From: Empedobacter brevis_A | GTDB taxonomy: Bacteria > Bacteroidota > Bacteroidia > Flavobacteriales > Weeksellaceae | Length of the DNA stretch: 64,000 nucleotides | Direction: 5' to 3' | Assembly (NCBI RefSeq): GCF_965118635.1 | Contig: NZ_CBCPHV010000006.1 | Span: 190,844-254,843, forward strand | In this document: one piece after another, positions 16,152 to 24,755 of the stretch | How positions within the stretch are numbered: the first letter of the stretch is position 1 | How the letters are laid out: every line of letters starts with the position of its first letter | The notes under the pieces: model-generated | The model's database searches: none | The model's input: the letters and a program-made list of their open reading frames with translations, nothing else | What the model was told of the DNA's origin: nothing | Made by a program: the position numbers and the translations under genes

Positions 16152-17273
16152 TTACTGAAACATATCTTTTACACGTTCAAAGAATGATTTCTCATTTTTC
16201 GAAGGTTCTGGTGAGAAATGATCATCTTCTCTCATTTTTTCAAAAAATGCTTCTTGCTCTTTTGATAAATGACTTGGCGTCCAAATGTTAACATGAACAA
16301 ATAAATCACCTTTTCCATAACCATTCAAATCAGGTAAACCTTGACCTTTTAAACGCAATACTTTTCCAGATTGAGTTCCTTTATCAATTTTAATTTTTAC
16401 TTTACCGTTAACAGTAGGTATTTCTTTTGAAGCTCCTAAAACAGCATCAGGAATAGAAACATACAAATCGAAATGTAAGTTATTTCCATCACGTTTTAAT
16501 GTTTCGTGTTCTTCTTCTTCAATCAAAACAAGTAAATCACCAGGAATACCATCAAATGGAGCATCGTTACCTTTTCCACGAACTTGCAATTGAATTCCTT
16601 CTCTTGCACCAGCAGGGATTTTAATATCGATTGTTTCCTCAACTTTGATTAAACCTTGGTTGTTTGCTCCCGAAGGAATTTTGTCTGCAACTTTTCCAAC
16701 TCCTTGACAAGTAGAACAAGTTGTAGCTGTTTGCATTTGTCCTAAAAAGGTATTGGTTACACGAACTTGCTGTCCAGAACCACCACAAGATGGACAAGTT
16801 TTAGACGTAACGCCATCAGCTTGTTTGAAACGTTTAACTTTTACTTTTTTCTCGCAACCGTTTACCATTTCTTCTAAGTTCAATTTTACGCGAATACGCA
16901 AATCAGAACCTTTCATTCGGCGAGGACCACGAGATTGACCACCAAATCCACCACCGAAACCTCCGCCGCCAAAGATATCGCCGAAATGAGAGAAAATATC
17001 TTCCATATTCATTCCGCCACCGCCGAATCCTCCGCCGCTAGCTCCTCCCATTCCTGCATGTCCGAATTGATCGTAACGTGCACGTTTTTGGTCGTCGCTT
17101 AAAACTTCGTATGCTTCTGCAGCTTCCTTAAATTTGTCTTCTGCCTCTTTGTCACCAGGATTTTTGTCAGGGTGATATTTAATGGCAAGTTTACGATAAG
17201 CTTTCTTGATATGCTCTGATGTAGCAGATTTTTCGACCTGCAATATTTCGTAATAATCTCTTTTTGATGACAT
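16152..17273 (-). CDS. dnaJ: Chaperone DnaJ with a reduced zinc domain
   Basis: 373 residues. J domain at about 4-70 with the HPD motif (KYHPDKNPGDKEAEDKF) that stimulates DnaK ATPase. A very glycine-rich G/F linker spans about 75-115 (GGGFGGG repeats), and the C-terminal substrate-binding domains follow (KIPAGAREGIQLQVRGKG, GDLLVLIEEEEHETLKRDG, LRLKGQGLPDLNGYGKGDL). Canonical DnaJ has four CxxCxGxG repeats; only two are present here (CPSCGGSG and CSTCQGVG, about 155-190). They align with repeats 2 and 3, so zinc centre II is kept and centre I is missing. The gene is directly downstream of grpE (14 bp) in one operon. Confidence 0.96.
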   Translation of the reverse strand: MSSKRDYYEILQVEKSATSEHIKKAYRKLAIKYHPDKNPGDKEAEDKFKEAAEAYEVLSDDQKRARYDQFGHAGMGGASGGGFGGGGMNMEDIFSHFGDIFGGGGFGGGFGGQSRGPRRMKGSDLRIRVKLNLEEMVNGCEKKVKVKRFKQADGVTSKTCPSCGGSGQQVRVTNTFLGQMQTATTCSTCQGVGKVADKIPSGANNQGLIKVEETIDIKIPAGAREGIQLQVRGKGNDAPFDGIPGDLLVLIEEEEHETLKRDGNNLHFDLYVSIPDAVLGASKEIPTVNGKVKIKIDKGTQSGKVLRLKGQGLPDLNGYGKGDLFVHVNIWTPSHLSKEQEAFFEKMREDDHFSPEPSKNEKSFFERVKDMFQ

Positions 17274-17287
17274 TTTCCTAATCTAAA

Positions 17288-17845
17288 TTATAATCCAACA
17301 ACAACTTTCGCGTAGCGAATAACTACATCATTTAATAAATAACCAGTTTCTACAACATCAACAATTTTACCTTTCAAATCTTCTGTTGGAGCAGGGATTT
17401 GAGTAATTGCTTCGTGAAAATCTGTGTTGAAATCATCACCAGGTTTTACTTCCATTTCTTTCAAACCTTTTGCACGCAATGTTTCGATTAATTTATTATT
17501 GATTAATTCAACTCCTTGAAGTATGTTATCGTCTCCAGATTTTTCTATTTGATTGATTGCACGTTTAAAATCGTCTAAAACAGGTAATAATGAAGTGATA
17601 ACTTCTTTGTTTGCTGTTTTGAAAATATCCATGCGTTCGCGAGAAGTACGTTTTTTGAAGTTGTCGAACTCTGCAAATAAACGTAAATATTGATCTTTTT
17701 CTTTTGCTAATTGTTCTTTAACAATTTCTAATTCTGACTTTCCAGCAGTATCTTCTTGAGATGTTTCTGCAGTGTTATCATTCTCTTGAACGTTGTCTTG
17801 AAGATTTTCGTTCTCTAATTCTTCGTGTATATTTTGGTCAGACAT
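17288..17845 (-). CDS. grpE: Nucleotide exchange factor GrpE
   Basis: 185 residues from the ATG at 17845 (MSDQNIHEELENEN). An in-frame ATG at 17899 would add 18 basic residues that do not look like GrpE; the acidic start is typical of the family. A long coiled-coil covers about 40-95 (acidic N-tail, then KEQLAKEKDQYLRLFAEFDNF and KRTSRERMDIFKTANKEVIT). The C-terminal beta domain contains PGDDFNTDFHEAITQIPAP and ends VIRYAKVVVGL. GrpE releases ADP from DnaK. It is the first gene of the grpE-dnaJ operon; dnaK is elsewhere. No clear TAnnTTTG promoter lies upstream; the region has a repeated GACA (TGACAAAACGACACA) of unknown meaning. Confidence 0.95.
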   Translation of the reverse strand: MSDQNIHEELENENLQDNVQENDNTAETSQEDTAGKSELEIVKEQLAKEKDQYLRLFAEFDNFKKRTSRERMDIFKTANKEVITSLLPVLDDFKRAINQIEKSGDDNILQGVELINNKLIETLRAKGLKEMEVKPGDDFNTDFHEAITQIPAPTEDLKGKIVDVVETGYLLNDVVIRYAKVVVGL

Positions 17846-17923
17846 AATCTTATTAGTTTTTTTGTTTCTGATTAAATCAAATAGTTTGCCAATGCGCATT
17901 ATGTGTCGTTTTGTCAGATTTTT

Positions 17924-17960
17924 AATAAAAAAGAAGCACTTCTGTCGCGAGAAGTGCTTC
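17924..17960 (-). terminator. Minus-strand terminator upstream of grpE
   Basis: Perfect 11-bp stem (GAAGCACTTCT at 17933-17943 with AGAAGTGCTTC at 17950-17960), with a T-rich tract after it on the minus strand. It would insulate grpE from transcription coming from the small membrane protein gene at 18214-18564. Confidence 0.75.
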
Positions 17961-18046
17961 GGTAAATGTATAAATATTTTTTTTGATTTGAGGTTTGATA
18001 GATTATATTAATAGTTTAATAATAAATTTGTTTTTATATCTCTAAG

Positions 18047-18127
18047 TGTTATTCTGAACTTGTTTCAGGAATACAGATTACGAGCTTGACTTTGAGGATG
18101 CGAAGTTGAAATGAATTCAATTTGACA
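18047..18127. repeat. MITE-like dispersed repeat, degenerate copy
   Basis: The left end (TGTTATTCTGAACTTGTTTCAG) and the right end read on the other strand (beginning TGTCAAATTGAATTCATTTC) match at about two thirds of positions, so the 81-bp segment has imperfect terminal inverted repeats. The sequence TTCTGAACTTGTTTCAG resembles a short palindromic repeat that I recall as common between genes in flavobacterial genomes. It is non-coding and sits in the 367-bp gene-free stretch 17846-18213; the rest of that stretch is AT-rich with no other signal than the terminator. Confidence 0.5.
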
Positions 18128-18213
18128 AAGAGCTTTTTTTTAAAAAAAATTATTCTTTGAAATTATTTGTATCTATCTTTTTGTTTTTCAGTTTTTTTGT
18201 GGAAAATAATTTA

Positions 18214-18564
18214 TTATACCTTGTTTTTTTTATTATTCTTGCCTTTTAAATATAAAATAAATAAAGTTAATATTCCTGATATAATTGAAATTGGAAATAT
18301 CCAAAACGGAAGAAAAATCCATAAAAAATAATATTCTAAAGTTTTATAAAAATTGAAAAAAGTAAAATCATTTAAGTTTTGGTTTTCAAAGCTTTCATTT
18401 AATGATGCAAAATATAATAACAATAAAAATAACCAAAATATAAAACTATAAGTTTTTAAATATTTTATTTTACCTATTTTCTTGTTCATGAAAAAAACAG
18501 GTAAAATTGAAAAAATAAATATAATTGGAATGATGATATAACCGATATATTTTTGAAAATCCAT
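18214..18564 (-). CDS. Hypothetical small membrane protein
   Basis: 116 residues from the ATG at 18564 (an in-frame TTG lies two codons upstream). Three predicted transmembrane helices (about 7-25, 38-54 and 86-106) and a lysine-rich cytoplasmic end (KGKNNKKNKV). The composition is very rich in Phe, Ile and Lys. I recognise no family. It is a single gene between the TonB receptor gene and the repeat. Short AT-rich membrane ORFs can arise by chance, but the clear helix spacing and length favour a real gene. Confidence 0.5.
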   Translation of the reverse strand: MDFQKYIGYIIIPIIFIFSILPVFFMNKKIGKIKYLKTYSFIFWLFLLLLYFASLNESFENQNLNDFTFFNFYKTLEYYFLWIFLPFWIFPISIISGILTLFILYLKGKNNKKNKV

Positions 18565-18608
18565 TGTCAATTAGAATTAATTTATCCTAATATTAATTTT
18601 GAATAGTT

Positions 18609-21047
18609 TTAAAACTTAAAATTAATTTTTCCATTAAAGAAACGTCCTGTTAAATAGTTTGGCATTGTATAAACTGCACTCGAATTAACATCACGTATCC
18701 ATGAATTACTGATTTCATTTTTTATATCAAATACATTGAAAACATCTACACCAATAGAAATTTCTTTGAAATTACTCCAAAATGTTCCTTTTGATGGTTT
18801 CAATTCTTTTTGATTAATAATTTCTTTTACGAAACCAATATCCACACGTTTGTAATCTGTCAATGTTGTTTGGTAATCATATGGATCTGAGAATTGAGGC
18901 GCACCATTTGGTAAACCAGAAGCATAAATTAAATTCACATTTACCTTGAAAGAAGGTAAAAATTCCATATAATCTTGGAAAAATGCTGATAATTTGAATC
19001 TTGGATCTGTTGGTAATGGAATATTTCCTCTATCATCTATATTTTGATAAGCACGTGCATATGATGCCGAGAACCAAGAATCTATACCAGGAACAAATTG
19101 TCCATATAGACGCATGTCAAGTCCATAAGCATAACCTTTTGAGTTGTTGTCTGCTGTATAACGGATTCTTACATTGTCTACATAATATGGATTCAAATCA
19201 TTCAAGATCTTATAATAAACCTCAGTTGTTAATTTGAACGGACGATCCATCCACTTGAATTCGTAATCGTTTCCAAGTATAAAATGTATAGATTGTTGCG
19301 ATTTTACTTTATCATTTAAAGAACCATCTAAACGACGAATTTCACGATAGAACGGAGGTTGATAATATAATCCTGTTGAAAAACGGAATAACATATCACT
19401 TTCCCAATCTGGTTTAATGGCGATTTGAGCGCGAGGCGAAACGGTTGTCTCTTCGTTAAAATCCCAATAAGTTGCGCGAACTCCAGCATTGAATAATACT
19501 TTTGCATCATTCCACATAAATTTACTTGTGTATTGTGCGTAACCAGATAAACGATTCGTTTTTAAATTATTTTTTGAGTTGACATAATAACTTAGATTCA
19601 AACCTTTTTCAGGATTATGGTTTATAATATATCCTGTTGAATCTATTGCTTGCCATTCTCCTAATAAATCACGAATATCTTCTTGTTGAAATTTTATTCC
19701 CCATTCGATATTATTGTTTCCGTTAATTTTATATTTTCCTTTGTGTTGAATTCCAGCGACTAAAGCATCAAAGTTATTTCGAGCATGATCTATTTGAGAA
19801 CCAACATCGTAAGTAGAAATTGCATTTCCATTTTTATCAACATCTGATATAAAATAAGAACCTTGAATATCAAAATATTCACGTTCTTTTGAATGATAAG
19901 CAAATAGATCTACTGCTAAATCTAATTTAGAATTTGGTTGATATGTAAACGACAAACTTCCGGTTTCGGTAGCAAATTTATCATCTTCTTTTCCGTTATA
20001 ATATACTGTTAATAACAATGGATTATCCATCGTATTGATATACGTATCGCGTTTTATAGGAAACATTTCGTAACGTGAACGCGACATTGTTCCCAAAAAG
20101 GCAATATTCCATTTATCGTTTAATTTATAATTGATGTTCGCTTGTAAATCGTAATATTCAGGATTAAAATTGGTATCACCTTTTAAGGTATTCAAAACTA
20201 AATTTCTATTTTGATAGCGAGCACCAACAATTGCAGAAAGTTTTTTATTTTTAGAAGCTCCTCCTAATGTTAAACTTCCGCCCATTAAACTTGCTTCTAA
20301 TTGCCCTTCAAATTTTTTTGGACGTTTGTATGTAACATCTAAAACAGAAGACATTTTATCACCATATTTTGCTTCCCAACCTCCAGCAGAAAAGTTGATA
20401 AATTCTGTCATTGCAGGATTTACAAAGCCTAATCCTTCTTGTTCTCCAGAACGAATAAGTTGAGGTTTGTAAATTTCAATTCCATTAACATAAATTAAAT
20501 TTTCATCATAATTTCCTCCACGAACCATGTATTGAGAACTTAATTCTGTGTTTGAATTTACGAAAGGTAAAGTTTTTAATAAATCAGAAACTCCACCTGT
20601 TAAACTTGGCCCTTGCTGCATTTGAGCAGCACTTAAAACGGTGCTTTGTAATGGTTTGTTTTTATTTGATTGAAAAGAAACAACAGCTTCTCCTAGTTGT
20701 ATCGCATTAGTTTGATCAGGAACTAATTGAACAAATATTTCTTTTTTATTTTTGTCTTTTAATGTAAAAGTTTGCGCAAACGAATGGTATCCATTATTGT
20801 TAAAAGTTACAGTAATAGATTTGTTTGAAGGGATGTCAATTTTGAAATTCCCGTTTTGATCCGCAAAATAAGATTGATCATTTACAATAATTTCTGCTTC
20901 ACTAATTGGATTTCTATTTTCGTCGACAACTTTACCTTTTATTTGTGCTGTTTGTGCAAATAAAATTCCACCCAAAAGAGATAAACTTATTGTGCTAAGA
21001 AATCTTCTTGAATGTTGTAGAGTAGGTTGTTGTGTTGTTTTTTTCAT
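18609..21047 (-). CDS. TonB-dependent outer-membrane receptor, substrate unknown
   Basis: 812 residues. An unusually long N-terminal n-region (MKKTTQQPTLQHSRRF) precedes the signal-peptide core. A carboxypeptidase-like domain covers about 33-110 (GKVVDENRNPISEAEIIVND). The plug follows at about 130-235 (SDLLKTLPFVNSNTELSSQY and MVRGGNYDENLIYVNGIEI), then a barrel ending GRFFNGKINFKF. The long n-region is forced by a 53-bp overlap with the end of the M23 peptidase gene, which suggests translational coupling. There is no SusD partner and no metal or siderophore marker next to it, so the ligand cannot be inferred. No hairpin terminator is seen downstream. Confidence 0.88.
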   Translation of the reverse strand: MKKTTQQPTLQHSRRFLSTISLSLLGGILFAQTAQIKGKVVDENRNPISEAEIIVNDQSYFADQNGNFKIDIPSNKSITVTFNNNGYHSFAQTFTLKDKNKKEIFVQLVPDQTNAIQLGEAVVSFQSNKNKPLQSTVLSAAQMQQGPSLTGGVSDLLKTLPFVNSNTELSSQYMVRGGNYDENLIYVNGIEIYKPQLIRSGEQEGLGFVNPAMTEFINFSAGGWEAKYGDKMSSVLDVTYKRPKKFEGQLEASLMGGSLTLGGASKNKKLSAIVGARYQNRNLVLNTLKGDTNFNPEYYDLQANINYKLNDKWNIAFLGTMSRSRYEMFPIKRDTYINTMDNPLLLTVYYNGKEDDKFATETGSLSFTYQPNSKLDLAVDLFAYHSKEREYFDIQGSYFISDVDKNGNAISTYDVGSQIDHARNNFDALVAGIQHKGKYKINGNNNIEWGIKFQQEDIRDLLGEWQAIDSTGYIINHNPEKGLNLSYYVNSKNNLKTNRLSGYAQYTSKFMWNDAKVLFNAGVRATYWDFNEETTVSPRAQIAIKPDWESDMLFRFSTGLYYQPPFYREIRRLDGSLNDKVKSQQSIHFILGNDYEFKWMDRPFKLTTEVYYKILNDLNPYYVDNVRIRYTADNNSKGYAYGLDMRLYGQFVPGIDSWFSASYARAYQNIDDRGNIPLPTDPRFKLSAFFQDYMEFLPSFKVNVNLIYASGLPNGAPQFSDPYDYQTTLTDYKRVDIGFVKEIINQKELKPSKGTFWSNFKEISIGVDVFNVFDIKNEISNSWIRDVNSSAVYTMPNYLTGRFFNGKINFKF

Positions 21048-22686
21048 CTTTCACGTTTAATTCTAATTGATGGTCGCCAACTGAAATTTGTTCTTTGTTC
21101 AAATTAATTGTTAATCGTTTAATCTTTTGATCATATTCGGCCAAAACCCATTTCCCATCGATATAAGCTTTGTAGTCTTTTATTCCGGAATGTACATCGT
21201 TAATTGTAAATTTGATAATACTATTCGCTTGACTAAATTGACTATCTGATTTGATATTTAACGGAGTAATTGTTGGTTTAGTATTATCTATCATAATAGA
21301 AAAAACACCAAAATCTTTTGGATTCGCAACAAGCTTCCCATTTTTAAGTTCTGTAGTTAAATAATCTTTTTTCCAAGCACCTCTTTTTTGATATTCGCGA
21401 ACAATAACAGCTTTATCCAATTGTGCAGTAGGAATGTCTGTAGAAGGTTCTATTGCTAATGTATAAGATTTATGAACAGGCATGTTATAATCGCCAACCC
21501 AATGTTTGTTATTTGAGAATTTATAAGCTAAATCAAAATCTTCGTAGAAAACATTTTTAGGGAAAAAGATTTCAATTCCGTTGGCTTTAAAATGATTTTC
21601 TTTGCTCCATAACATAGGATTTGTTTCAGGAAGTTTCACAGAATCTACAAATGCTTTTCCATTAACAGTAAAAGATTGCGAAGATACATTTCCTGCATAA
21701 TCAGAAACGTCTATTTTTACTTTATATGATTTTCCATCTTCAAGCTTTAAAATTCCATTATTTTTAAGATTAGAGTACATTCTTATAGGATTTCCATCTT
21801 TTACAAATCCTTGATAAACCCAACTGTTGTTTCTCTGAACATCATTATAATCACAAACACTGTTTATAGCTCGCGCTTCATCAAACGAAAAACGATTCGA
21901 AGTAAAGGTATAAATTGGTTCATCATTCACATAAATATTGATTTGATGAACGCCATTGTTGTTCTCAGCTCCATTGTGTTTATCATAAGCTTTCACACCA
22001 AAGCCAATTGCTCCAGAAGCAGAAATTGTTCCGCCATTAGGGACAACAACTCGACTTGTTTTTTGGTTAATATCACCATTTATCGGATAAGCATATAAGC
22101 CTAAAATACTTGGTTTTCTTGTATCAGGAATATCAAAACCAAAATAAAAAGGATTAATTGGTTCTTCTGTTTTTGTATCACGAATTTCAAAATGTAAATG
22201 TGGTCCTCCAGAACCTCCAGAATTTCCTGAAAGAGCAATTAAATCACCCATTTTAATTGGAAGTTCGTTTGGTTTTGGGTACAGATCTATTTTAAATGTT
22301 TCATTTGCATATTGTTGTTTGCGCACATATTCTTGCAATTCAGGCGTAAATTCTCTCAAATGCGCATAAACAGAAGTATATCCATTTGGATGATCAATAT
22401 AAAGTGCATTTCCATAACCTGTTGGCGAAATATTAATACGAGAAATATAGCCATCTCCAACGGCTTTTACTTTCAAACCTTCTCGTTGTTGTGTTTTAAT
22501 ATCAAGTCCAGCGTGGAAATGATTAGTTCGTAATTCTCCAAAATTACCAGCTAAATAATTGGGGATTTCTAATGGATTTTGAAAAACTTTTTTCGGATAT
22601 GTTTCGGATTTTGGTTGTTCTGCTCGTTGCCCAAATACAACAGAAGATAGTAATAAGTTTAGTAAAATTGGTTTAATCATTTTCAT
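20995..22686 (-). CDS. Secreted M23 (LytM-type) metallopeptidase
   Basis: 563 residues with a signal peptide (about 1-19). The M23 domain is near residues 40-185, with the zinc ligands in NHFHAGLDIKTQQREG (H and D) and GGPHLHFEIRD (HxH near 167). An insertion of about 30 residues lies between the two motifs. A long C-terminal region of beta-sandwich character follows (Ig/Ca-binding-like segments, e.g. DYAGNVSSQSFTVNGKAF). M23 enzymes cut peptidoglycan cross-links or act as inactive regulators of hydrolases; both zinc motifs are intact here. The last 17 codons overlap the start of the TonB receptor gene in another frame. Confidence 0.9.
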   Translation of the reverse strand: MKMIKPILLNLLLSSVVFGQRAEQPKSETYPKKVFQNPLEIPNYLAGNFGELRTNHFHAGLDIKTQQREGLKVKAVGDGYISRINISPTGYGNALYIDHPNGYTSVYAHLREFTPELQEYVRKQQYANETFKIDLYPKPNELPIKMGDLIALSGNSGGSGGPHLHFEIRDTKTEEPINPFYFGFDIPDTRKPSILGLYAYPINGDINQKTSRVVVPNGGTISASGAIGFGVKAYDKHNGAENNNGVHQINIYVNDEPIYTFTSNRFSFDEARAINSVCDYNDVQRNNSWVYQGFVKDGNPIRMYSNLKNNGILKLEDGKSYKVKIDVSDYAGNVSSQSFTVNGKAFVDSVKLPETNPMLWSKENHFKANGIEIFFPKNVFYEDFDLAYKFSNNKHWVGDYNMPVHKSYTLAIEPSTDIPTAQLDKAVIVREYQKRGAWKKDYLTTELKNGKLVANPKDFGVFSIMIDNTKPTITPLNIKSDSQFSQANSIIKFTINDVHSGIKDYKAYIDGKWVLAEYDQKIKRLTINLNKEQISVGDHQLELNVKDEKNNTTTYSTTFKKIS

Positions 22687-22922
22687 TTTTTCTTTTCAAT
22701 CATTAACAAATCAGTTAAAAGTAAACTAATTCTTTTACAAACATCTTTAATCTTTTGAATTTCTGAAAATTATTTCAAGATAAATCTTTGTAAAATAAAT
22801 TTAAAAACAAGAATATCAATGTTTTGTATTTGTAAAATAATTAACAAGCAAAAGAAAAGGATTTTGGTGAATGATTGAAAAATGATACAACTAATTTTAA
22901 ATCAAACATTAAAAATATCATT

Positions 22923-23735
22923 ATGAAAAAAATTATTTTAGCACTTTTTGTAGTCGCTTCAATTACAAGTTGTAACCAATATAAAAGTTCAAACAATGCC
23001 GAATTAGCAACAGAAGAAGTAGAAGTTTCTAATGCAGCAAATACAGAAGTGAAAGGAAAGGTATTTAAATCGAATGCGTTGATTGAAATGAAAGTAAAAG
23101 ACGCAATGAAAGATGCCGTTCAAATCGAAGAAAATGCAATTGCATTAAATGGTTTTGTGTTGAATAGCGAGATGAATAATCAAACGTTGGATTTCGATGA
23201 GATTGAATTGTCGGAAGAAAGTATCAAGAAAATAGAAAAAATACAACGTTCTTATTTCATTGAATTAAAAGTTCCGTCAAGCAAATTGCGAGAGCATGTC
23301 AAATTTGCAGTTGAAAAAGGATTAATTATCGATCATATTTTAATTAATAACGAAGAAATGACATTTCAGAAATATGAAAATGACTTAAAAAATGCGAACA
23401 ATAATTCTGTAAAAATATCGACTCAAATCGAAAATAAAGTGAATAAAGCTTTGATAAATGATGCTACAAGCTATGCAACGATTGTGTACCGATTAACGGA
23501 AGAACCTCGAATTATCACAAATATTTTACCTCAAACAGAACTTAAATCTTACAGAGAAATCAATTTAGGATATGAGTTAAAACAAAGTTGGCAAGATGGA
23601 TTATATTATTTCAAATCTATCCTGATTGTTTTATGCCAATTTCTGCCAACAATTCTTTCGGTATTGTTTTTGTTTTTTAGTATCAAGTATGTTGTAAGAA
23701 TAGTGAAAAACAGAGAATCAAAACAAAAGAATTGA
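22923..23735 (+). CDS. DUF4349 domain lipoprotein
   Basis: 270 residues from the ATG at 22923, which starts a lipoprotein signal (MKKIILALFVVASITSC, lipobox Cys at 17). An in-frame codon at 22875 would add 16 hydrophilic residues in front of it. The mature part has the DUF4349 layout: KVKDAMKDAVQIEENAIALN, a middle coiled stretch, then a C-terminal transmembrane helix (about 232-256) followed by a basic tail (RIVKNRESKQKN). Such proteins are anchored at both ends in the cytoplasmic or outer membrane; the function is unknown. It is divergent from the M23 gene. Confidence 0.8.
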   Translation: MKKIILALFVVASITSCNQYKSSNNAELATEEVEVSNAANTEVKGKVFKSNALIEMKVKDAMKDAVQIEENAIALNGFVLNSEMNNQTLDFDEIELSEESIKKIEKIQRSYFIELKVPSSKLREHVKFAVEKGLIIDHILINNEEMTFQKYENDLKNANNNSVKISTQIENKVNKALINDATSYATIVYRLTEEPRIITNILPQTELKSYREINLGYELKQSWQDGLYYFKSILIVLCQFLPTILSVLFLFFSIKYVVRIVKNRESKQKN

Positions 23736-23814
23736 GTAAATCTCTATTTGTCAAATGAATAAGAAAAAACTGATAATATTTAGGTCTTTCTATTGATTAG
23801 AAGTAAAAAAATAC

Positions 23815-23822
23815 TATTTTTG
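23815..23822 (+). promoter_or_regulatory. -7 promoter element of the coiled-coil/zapA operon
   Basis: TATTTTTG is an exact TAnnTTTG match, 44-51 bases upstream of the operon's first start codon. Confidence 0.55.
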
Positions 23823-23865
23823 CAATAGAAGCTAGAATAATTGAAATTCTCGGGAGATGGAAAAA

Positions 23866-24201
23866 ATGGTAAAATTTAATGAACTTGAAAACAAAGTTTT
23901 AAGTGTTTTAGGCCAACTTGGGAATTATAAAGATATATTGAAAGGCGCTGAAAACTCGATACAAGAATTGGAAAAATTGCAAAATGAAATCAATTCGTTA
24001 AAAGAAGAAAACGCCAGATTAAAAAATAAATTGAGAGATTCGCAAGCGAATAATTTAAATTTAAATGAAGAAGTAAAACGATTAAAAGTCGTTAATGCAA
24101 TGAGCGGAAATCAGGAGTACAAACAAATGATGAAGCAAAGAATGAATAAATTAATAAAAGAAGTCGATACGTGCATCGCTCAAATTAAAACAAATAATTA
24201 A
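23866..24201 (+). CDS. Small coiled-coil protein in operon with zapA
   Basis: 111 residues from the ATG at 23866; a first in-frame ATG at 23857 is also possible. A GGGAG sequence at 23852-23856 touches the first ATG but is nine bases before the second, the better Shine-Dalgarno spacing. Residues about 30-75 form a continuous coiled coil (ELEKLQNEINSLKEENARLK), similar in type to the ZapB family but without secure homology. The gene ends 12 bases before zapA, so a role in Z-ring organisation is likely but inferred. Confidence 0.75.
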   Translation: MVKFNELENKVLSVLGQLGNYKDILKGAENSIQELEKLQNEINSLKEENARLKNKLRDSQANNLNLNEEVKRLKVVNAMSGNQEYKQMMKQRMNKLIKEVDTCIAQIKTNN

Positions 24202-24213
24202 TTAATAAAAAGA

Positions 24214-24504
24214 ATGTCAACTCAACGAATTGAGATAAAAATTGCTTCACGTCATTATCCAATGACGATTAATTCTGATGAAGAAGAAATGTTACTTTCT
24301 TGCGCAGAAGAAATAAATAGTATTTTGAAACAATTTGAACAAAAGTACGCTGTTTCTGACAAACAAGATGCACTTGCAATGGTGACAATTCAGTTAGCTT
24401 TACGTGAAGCAAAACTGAAAAAGCAAGTGAAAGATAATGAAGAAATGACAACAGAGCGCATTTCGAAGTTATTAGAATTGATTGATCAGTCAATCGCAAA
24501 ATAA
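24214..24504 (+). CDS. zapA: Cell division protein ZapA
   Basis: 96 residues. The typical ZapA opening IEIKIASRHYPMTINSDEEE (beta strands of the globular head) is followed by the helix EEMLLSCAEEINSILKQFEQ and the conserved DKQDALAMVTIQLALREAKL segment. A C-terminal coiled coil ends the protein. ZapA binds and bundles FtsZ filaments in the cytoplasm at midcell. It is second in the operon after the coiled-coil gene, and a 6S-like RNA follows, the same zapA-ssrS order as in Escherichia coli. Confidence 0.93.
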   Translation: MSTQRIEIKIASRHYPMTINSDEEEMLLSCAEEINSILKQFEQKYAVSDKQDALAMVTIQLALREAKLKKQVKDNEEMTTERISKLLELIDQSIAK

Positions 24505-24544
24505 GAGAAGTTCTGACAGTTGTGAAACTGTCCACTAAACAATA

Positions 24545-24731
24545 TTCCTACATTAGTTCTAGCTATTTTGGTTAACTCAACACTAGTTTTGTTACCGAGT
24601 GAACACCGTTCGGAAAGCGGGCCGCAACCTTTTAGGTTCATTTAGATGACAGCGGATACTTGACTGACGGACTAACTCAAATCCTGTTTACAGGAGTTAA
24701 CTCAAAACATACTTTACTAATGTAGGTTTTT
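24545..24731 (+). ncRNA. ssrS: 6S RNA (SsrS) candidate
   Basis: This 187-base stretch between zapA and rny has a closing stem of 11 perfect base pairs (CCTACATTAGT at 24547-24557 with ACTAATGTAGG at 24716-24726) and a T-run directly after it. Further in, GTTAACTC (24571-24578) pairs with GAGTTAAC (24694-24701). The central part is GC-richer than any intergenic DNA nearby. One long, bulged hairpin of about 185 nt next to zapA is what is expected of 6S RNA, which mimics an open promoter and sequesters the housekeeping RNA polymerase holoenzyme. A short hairpin (24515-24532) precedes it. The family call rests on shape and position, not on an alignment. Confidence 0.72.
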
Positions 24732-24755
24732 TTATATATAAACATTACATAATCT

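Noticed and set aside
24515..24532. Hairpin GACAGTT/AACTGTC as terminator of zapA
   Set aside because: No T-run follows; listed only as a possible processing element in the 6S finding.
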